Below, one piece after another: positions 60,503 through 64,000 of a DNA stretch of 64,000 bases. Positions within the stretch are counted from its first letter, which is position 1. Every line of letters begins with the position of its first letter. The position numbers and the translations under genes were made by a program. The stretch comes from Chthoniobacterales bacterium. GTDB taxonomy: Bacteria; Verrucomicrobiota; Verrucomicrobiia; Chthoniobacterales; JACTMZ01. The stretch covers positions 468,400 to 532,399 of the forward strand of contig JAGYIO010000001.1 in NCBI GenBank assembly GCA_018402585.1. The letters are read 5' to 3'. Below the pieces are notes generated by a model. The model worked only from the letters and a program-made list of their open reading frames with translations. It was not told the origin of the DNA and did no database searches.

Positions 60503-62620
60503 TCAGGCCGAGCGGCGACGAAGCAGCACGTGCGCACCCAAGGCAGCAAGCGCCAAGGCCAGCAACGCGTAGGTCGAGGGCTCGGGAATGACGTTGACGA
60601 CGAGGCTGCCTTCGCTGAAATAGGCCTGCTTGCCGCCAACGATCCCGACGGCATTTTGCGCACCGAGATTGGCGACCTGGGAAAAGTTGATCGGCGCGGT
60701 GCCGTCGATCAGGGTGTAGGCGCCGTTGGCCACGGTGCTGTCCAACCCGACAAGGTCGTCGATGCCGAAGTCGCCGAAAGTCACCGAGCCCCCGTTGACC
60801 GTCAGCGCGCCGGTCAGACTGAAAACAAATTGCGCACCGGCCGCCAGGGAAAGGCTGCCGCCGAGCGCGCCATCGCCGCCGATGGCGGCGCCGTTCAAGA
60901 CGGAGACATCGCTCAGGCTGATTTCGCCTTCGACCAGGAGGGTGCCGGCTGCCACGGAGGTCGCGCCGGTGTAGCTATTGCTTCCCGAAAGGGTCGTCGT
61001 CCCGCTGCCGAGTTGGTTGACTGTGCCCGCCCCGGAGATGGCGGCGGAAATCGTCGTGGCATCGCTTTGGTTGAAATTGATCGTTCCGGTGCCGTCGCCG
61101 AAGGCGATGGTCGGGGCACTGATCGTGCCGGCCGCATCATTCGTGCCGAAGCGGCCGATGTTCAGCGTGCCGGAGGAACCGGCCTGCGCGGCCAGGTCGA
61201 CCCTTGAGGCACTCACCTTGCCGCCCTCGGCCACGGTCAAGCTGTTGCTGCTGCCGAAGAAGCCGACTGAGAGCACGGCGCTGTTGGTCCAGAGCGAGCC
61301 CGCCCCGGTGACCAGCACGTTGTTACCGGTGGATTCTGATTCAGTTCCGATGAAACCCACCGCGGCCGCCACCGTGCCACCGTTGCTAATGACCAGGCTG
61401 TTGCCGCTGCCGTTGTTGCCGACGAAGAGAGAACCAACCACGCTCAAAGTGGAGGCCGTGCCCCCGGCATTGGTCCCGGTGACCAGCACGCTGTTGTTCG
61501 AGGCCGTGGCCTCGTCGCCGGCGTAAGCATTGGTTCCAACCGTAACCAAGCCACCGTTGGAGATGACCAAGCTGTTATCATGCCCGGCCAGTCCGAAGGT
61601 CAGGTTGCCGGAGTTGACCCAAGCGGAACCGGTATCGGTGACCAGCACGGAGTTGGAACTATCCAGAGGACTGGCCCCGTCATCAAAGCCATTCACGTTG
61701 TAAACCTTGCCGCCATCGGCGATGACCATGCGGTGGGAGGTGCCTGAGTAACCGACATAGAGATCGCCGCTGTTGGTCCAGACCGATCCGGTCCCGGTGA
61801 CCAGCACGGAGTTGTTCGAGGAGGTCGCACCGTAGCCCACGTAGCCGAAATCGTTCGCCACCAGGCCGCCATCGGAGATAGTCAGACTGTTGCTGCTGCC
61901 GTAATCACCGACAACAAGGCCAAGGCTGTTTGACCAGACGGAGCCCTCGCCGGTGACCAGCACGCTGTTGTTGGAAGAGTGAACGGCCAGGCCGATTATA
62001 CCAAAGCCATTCGCCACCGTGCCGCCGTTGGAAATGACCAGGCTGTTGCCGCTGCCGGCTTCGCCGACGTAGAGATCGTCGCTGTTGGTCCACACCGATC
62101 CGGTCCCGGTGACCAGCACGGCATTGTTGGAGGCAGTGGCTTCCAAGCCGATGGCAACCCGCAACCCGGCCGTCACCATGCCACCGTTGCTCATGACCAG
62201 GCTGTTGCCGCTTCCGCTGTTGCCGACGAGAAGAGTCTCGCTATTCGCCCAGACAGAATTCGTCCCGGTGACCAGCACGGTGTTGCCGGTAGAATTCAAG
62301 TCGGCTCCGATGGTTGCCGCCACGGCCGCCACCGTACCACCGCCGGAAATGACCAGGCTGTTGCCGCCGCCGGCGCCGCCGACCATGATGTCGCCGCTGT
62401 TGGTCAGCAACGTGCCAGCGTTGGCCACGCCGAGCGCATTGTTCGAGGCGTCGGCGGTGAAGCCGACAAAAGTGTTCGCGTAGGCGTTGGTCCCGTTGGT
62501 GAAGTCCAAGGTGTTGGCCGGCGTATTGGAGCCGACGTAGAGATCTGTCTGCCCGCGGGCGAGCGGGGTGAGGAGCGCACCAAGGCCAAGCGCGGCACAA
62601 AGGGCGGGCGTGTATTTCAT
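60503..62620 (-). CDS. PEP-CTERM repeat protein with autotransporter-like beta-strand repeats
   Basis: ATG 62620 gives 705 residues with a signal peptide (YTPALCAALGLGALLTPLAR). About seven imperfect repeats of 45-60 residues follow, each with SVLVTGTGSVWTNS, DLYVGYSGSGNSLVIS-like and NGGTVANGFG-like strands. PATR-type strands (GAGTVNQLGSGTTTLSGSNS, YTGATSVAAGTLLVEG) come next. The C-terminus is VIPEPSTYALLALALAALG and LLRRRSA. It is probably a right-handed beta-helix passenger that is displayed by PEP-CTERM sorting instead of a barrel domain. Confidence 0.92.
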   Translation of the reverse strand: MKYTPALCAALGLGALLTPLARGQTDLYVGSNTPANTLDFTNGTNAYANTFVGFTADASNNALGVANAGTLLTNSGDIMVGGAGGGNSLVISGGGTVAAVAATIGADLNSTGNTVLVTGTNSVWANSETLLVGNSGSGNSLVMSNGGMVTAGLRVAIGLEATASNNAVLVTGTGSVWTNSDDLYVGEAGSGNSLVISNGGTVANGFGIIGLAVHSSNNSVLVTGEGSVWSNSLGLVVGDYGSSNSLTISDGGLVANDFGYVGYGATSSNNSVLVTGTGSVWTNSGDLYVGYSGTSHRMVIADGGKVYNVNGFDDGASPLDSSNSVLVTDTGSAWVNSGNLTFGLAGHDNSLVISNGGLVTVGTNAYAGDEATASNNSVLVTGTNAGGTASTLSVVGSLFVGNNGSGNSLVISNGGTVAAAVGFIGTESESTGNNVLVTGAGSLWTNSAVLSVGFFGSSNSLTVAEGGKVSASRVDLAAQAGSSGTLNIGRFGTNDAAGTISAPTIAFGDGTGTINFNQSDATTISAAISGAGTVNQLGSGTTTLSGSNSYTGATSVAAGTLLVEGEISLSDVSVLNGAAIGGDGALGGSLSLAAGAQFVFSLTGALTVNGGSVTFGDFGIDDLVGLDSTVANGAYTLIDGTAPINFSQVANLGAQNAVGIVGGKQAYFSEGSLVVNVIPEPSTYALLALALAALGAHVLLRRRSA

Positions 62621-62839
62621 GGATGTGGTTTCTCCGGCCGCGACCAACACCGACATTACGTAGTGTCGTCACAATTGGAGATCCGCGGCCGGCACACCAG
62701 AAACAATGACAACGATCCGTAGTCTCGGCGCCGAACGCCCCGGGGGCAAACGGTTTGTCCGCGTGGGGTGGACGAAGGTGATAATGGGTGCGCTATCGCT
62801 CGCGGCCCGCGGGGACAGTGAGCAAACTTTCACGCGTCT

Positions 62840-62883
62840 GCAGTGGTCCAGCCCTTTTGGAGTGCGGCGGCCTGACGCCGCTG
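62840..62883. repeat. REP hairpin copy of the second RAYT family
   Basis: GCAGTGGTCCAGCCCTTTTG, GAGTGCGGCG-GCCTGA-CGCCGC. The stem is intact here, unlike at 55046. The remainder of 62621-63035 has no supported gene. Confidence 0.85.
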
Positions 62884-63019
62884 TGGATCCGACGGCTCGG
62901 CTTGCGCTCGCAGGATAAAGAAAAAGCGCCGTCGCACAAGATGCTTATCGGGGTCGGAACGACTGGCCCGTCGCCCGCAGACCTCCCAAATCCACCGCTT
63001 GCCGGAGTGCTCCCTATGC

Positions 63020-63032
63020 ATACAATTTGTAT
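63020..63032 (+). promoter_or_regulatory. Candidate operator/-10 of higBA (ATACAA-T-TTGTAT)
   Basis: A perfect 13-bp palindrome contains TACAAT, a good -10 box, and lies 3 bp before the higB ATG (63036). HigA-type regulators bind such palindromes over their own promoter. The short distance implies a leaderless or nearly leaderless transcript. Confidence 0.65.
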
Positions 63033-63035
63033 TTA

Positions 63036-63344
63036 ATGAGGGTCACCAAACCAGACCGCATCCGTGAATACGCCAAACTCCATCCCCGTGCCAAAGCTTC
63101 GCTCGATGCTTGGCTCCAGTCGGCACTCGCGGCGTCGTGGCGCAGTCTCGCCGAGGTCCGCAAAACTTGGCGCAGCGCCGACCAAGTCAAAGTCGCCAGC
63201 GGCCGTATCGTTCTGGTCTTCAATATTGCGGGCCACTCCTTTCGCCTCATTGTGGCCGCCAACTCCAACCGACAACTCCTTTTCGTGCTCATGTTCATGA
63301 CGCATGCCGAATACTCCAAGAATCGATCGAAGGAAAAACTATGA
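63036..63344 (+). CDS. higB: HigB-type mRNA interferase toxin
   Basis: ATG 63036 gives 102 residues: MRVTKPDRIREYAKLHPRAK, then ASWRSLAEVRKTWRSADQVK, RIVLVFNIAGHSFRLIVAAN and LFVLMFMTHAEYSK. These are the HigB family motifs in order. It is the only complete HigB in the window. It overlaps higA by 4 bp. Confidence 0.94.
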   Translation: MRVTKPDRIREYAKLHPRAKASLDAWLQSALAASWRSLAEVRKTWRSADQVKVASGRIVLVFNIAGHSFRLIVAANSNRQLLFVLMFMTHAEYSKNRSKEKL

Positions 63345-63775
63345 AGACCGCCAGCACCTGTGATTGCCGTCCCCACTTCAAAAGTCTTGCCGCGATTCCC
63401 TCCACCTACCACGCGCTTTGCACCAAACTCTGGCTACCGCGTCCCATCCATGACCGCAAAGCGGCCGCCGAGGCCACCGCGGTGGCCGACGCCCTGGCCG
63501 GCTTTCCCTTGAACAGGGAACAGGAAGACTACCTCGAAGCCGTTGCCCTCTTTCTGCGGGAATACGAGGGCGATTGTGCACCGCGGATCAGTGGACGCCA
63601 ATTGCTCCGCCAACTCTGCGAAGAAAACGAACTGTCCGGCGCCGATTTATCCCGCATCCTCGGTGCCTCACGTCTGCTCGGGTCGATGCTTCTTCGAGGC
63701 GACCGCAACATTACGGCAGGGCACGCCCGCATTTTGGGCAAGCACTTCAAGCTCGATCCCGGCGCCTTCCTCTGA
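63341..63775 (+). CDS. higA: HigA-type antitoxin with helix-turn-helix
   Basis: ATG 63341 gives 144 residues. The N-terminal half carries the HigA helices (FPLNREQEDYLEAVALFLRE) and the C-terminal half an XRE HTH (SGRQLLRQLCEENELSGADL, ILGASRLLGSMLLRGDRN, then ITAGHARILGKHFKLDPGAF). It neutralises HigB and is expected to repress the operon. It is intact, in contrast to the HTH-less version at 55.1 kb. Confidence 0.94.
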   Translation: MKTASTCDCRPHFKSLAAIPSTYHALCTKLWLPRPIHDRKAAAEATAVADALAGFPLNREQEDYLEAVALFLREYEGDCAPRISGRQLLRQLCEENELSGADLSRILGASRLLGSMLLRGDRNITAGHARILGKHFKLDPGAFL

Positions 63776-63823
63776 ATTCGCTGCAGCGGCATTCGCGCGC
63801 CACCCACCGATGGATTCGTTGGC

Positions 63824-63986
63824 GGGGACGCCGGCGCTACAGCCAAATGTAGCGGCGCCGTCCCCGGCGCCGGAACGACTCCAAACACCACCTATCGGTG
63901 GTTGATATTTTCCGGTGCGGGTGGATCGCAAGGAACACATCGCGATTTTCATGACGGAATATCGCGCTCGGAGAGCGCGATCCACC
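63824..63986. repeat. Palindromic repeats after higBA
   Basis: 63824-63865: GGGGACGCCGGCGCTACA pairs with TGTAGCGGCGCCGTCCCC around GCCAAA, with an internal mismatch block. 63920-63929 GGTGGATCGC pairs with GCGATCCACC at 63977-63986; the left arm also occurs at 55996. There is no gene in 63776-64000. Confidence 0.85.
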
Positions 63987-64000
63987 ATGGACGCGTTGCC

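Noticed and set aside
43392..63775. Chromosomal superintegron (TA cassettes with attC sites)
   Set aside because: No IntI-type integrase is in the window. Repeats A and B lack the GTTRRRY/RYYYAAC core sites, and the genes lie on both strands without a common orientation.

Overview
The window looks like a chromosomal segment from a high-GC, Gram-negative bacterium, most likely of the Verrucomicrobiota. This is inferred from several genes ending in the VPEPSTYALL / arginine-rich PEP-CTERM sorting signal, lipid A-core heptose synthesis (HldD), a bacterial tyrosine kinase with a Wza-like exporter, large secreted amylases and RAYT/REP elements. I cannot place it at genus level from sequence alone.

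Region 1 (1-43.4 kb) is mostly ordinary chromosome. It starts with a partial secreted GH13 branching-enzyme-like protein, an exopolysaccharide export/kinase pair, and a pseudopilin operon next to tRNA-Thr. A very large secreted GH13 amylase and a FIST-domain sensor follow. Then come a decayed Sel1-repeat gene and a decayed PEP-CTERM gene. A RAYT transposase with its REP hairpins sits at 12.3-13.5 kb. After it are an SGNH/TPR protein, a PEP-CTERM protein, a PHP phosphoesterase, ppgK-aroB-hemW, a glycine-rich RRM protein, a secreted GH57 amylase, hldD, recJ, tRNA-Ala, glf plus a sugar epimerase, a BtuFDC-type ABC importer, a PEP-CTERM trypsin-like protease, OsmC, a second RAYT with two flanking BIMEs, secA and RNase R.

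Region 2 (43.4-63.8 kb) is very different. In about 20 kb I count roughly fifteen toxin-antitoxin-like loci: PIN, RelE/ParE, HigBA, MazF, CcdB-like, HEPN/MNT and an NTase pair, some intact and some broken. They are separated by two families of dispersed intergenic repeats (called A and B here), by duplicated segments, and by orphan 3' ends of PEP-CTERM genes that still carry their terminator hairpin. Three intact PEP-CTERM genes and one EthD-like gene are interspersed. I saw no integrase, IS transposase or attC-like site, so this appears to be a toxin-antitoxin archipelago rearranged through short intergenic repeats rather than a classical integron or prophage.

Functional links: three secreted alpha-glucan-active enzymes (partial GH13, GH13, GH57) plus polyphosphate glucokinase suggest extracellular starch or glycogen use. 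The Wza/BY-kinase pair, pseudopilin and PEP-CTERM proteins suggest an exopolysaccharide-associated surface or matrix. The most unusual content is the mosaic of TA modules, repeats and PEP-CTERM tails, including a chain of four ATGA-overlapped genes that carries a 32-residue HigB stub.
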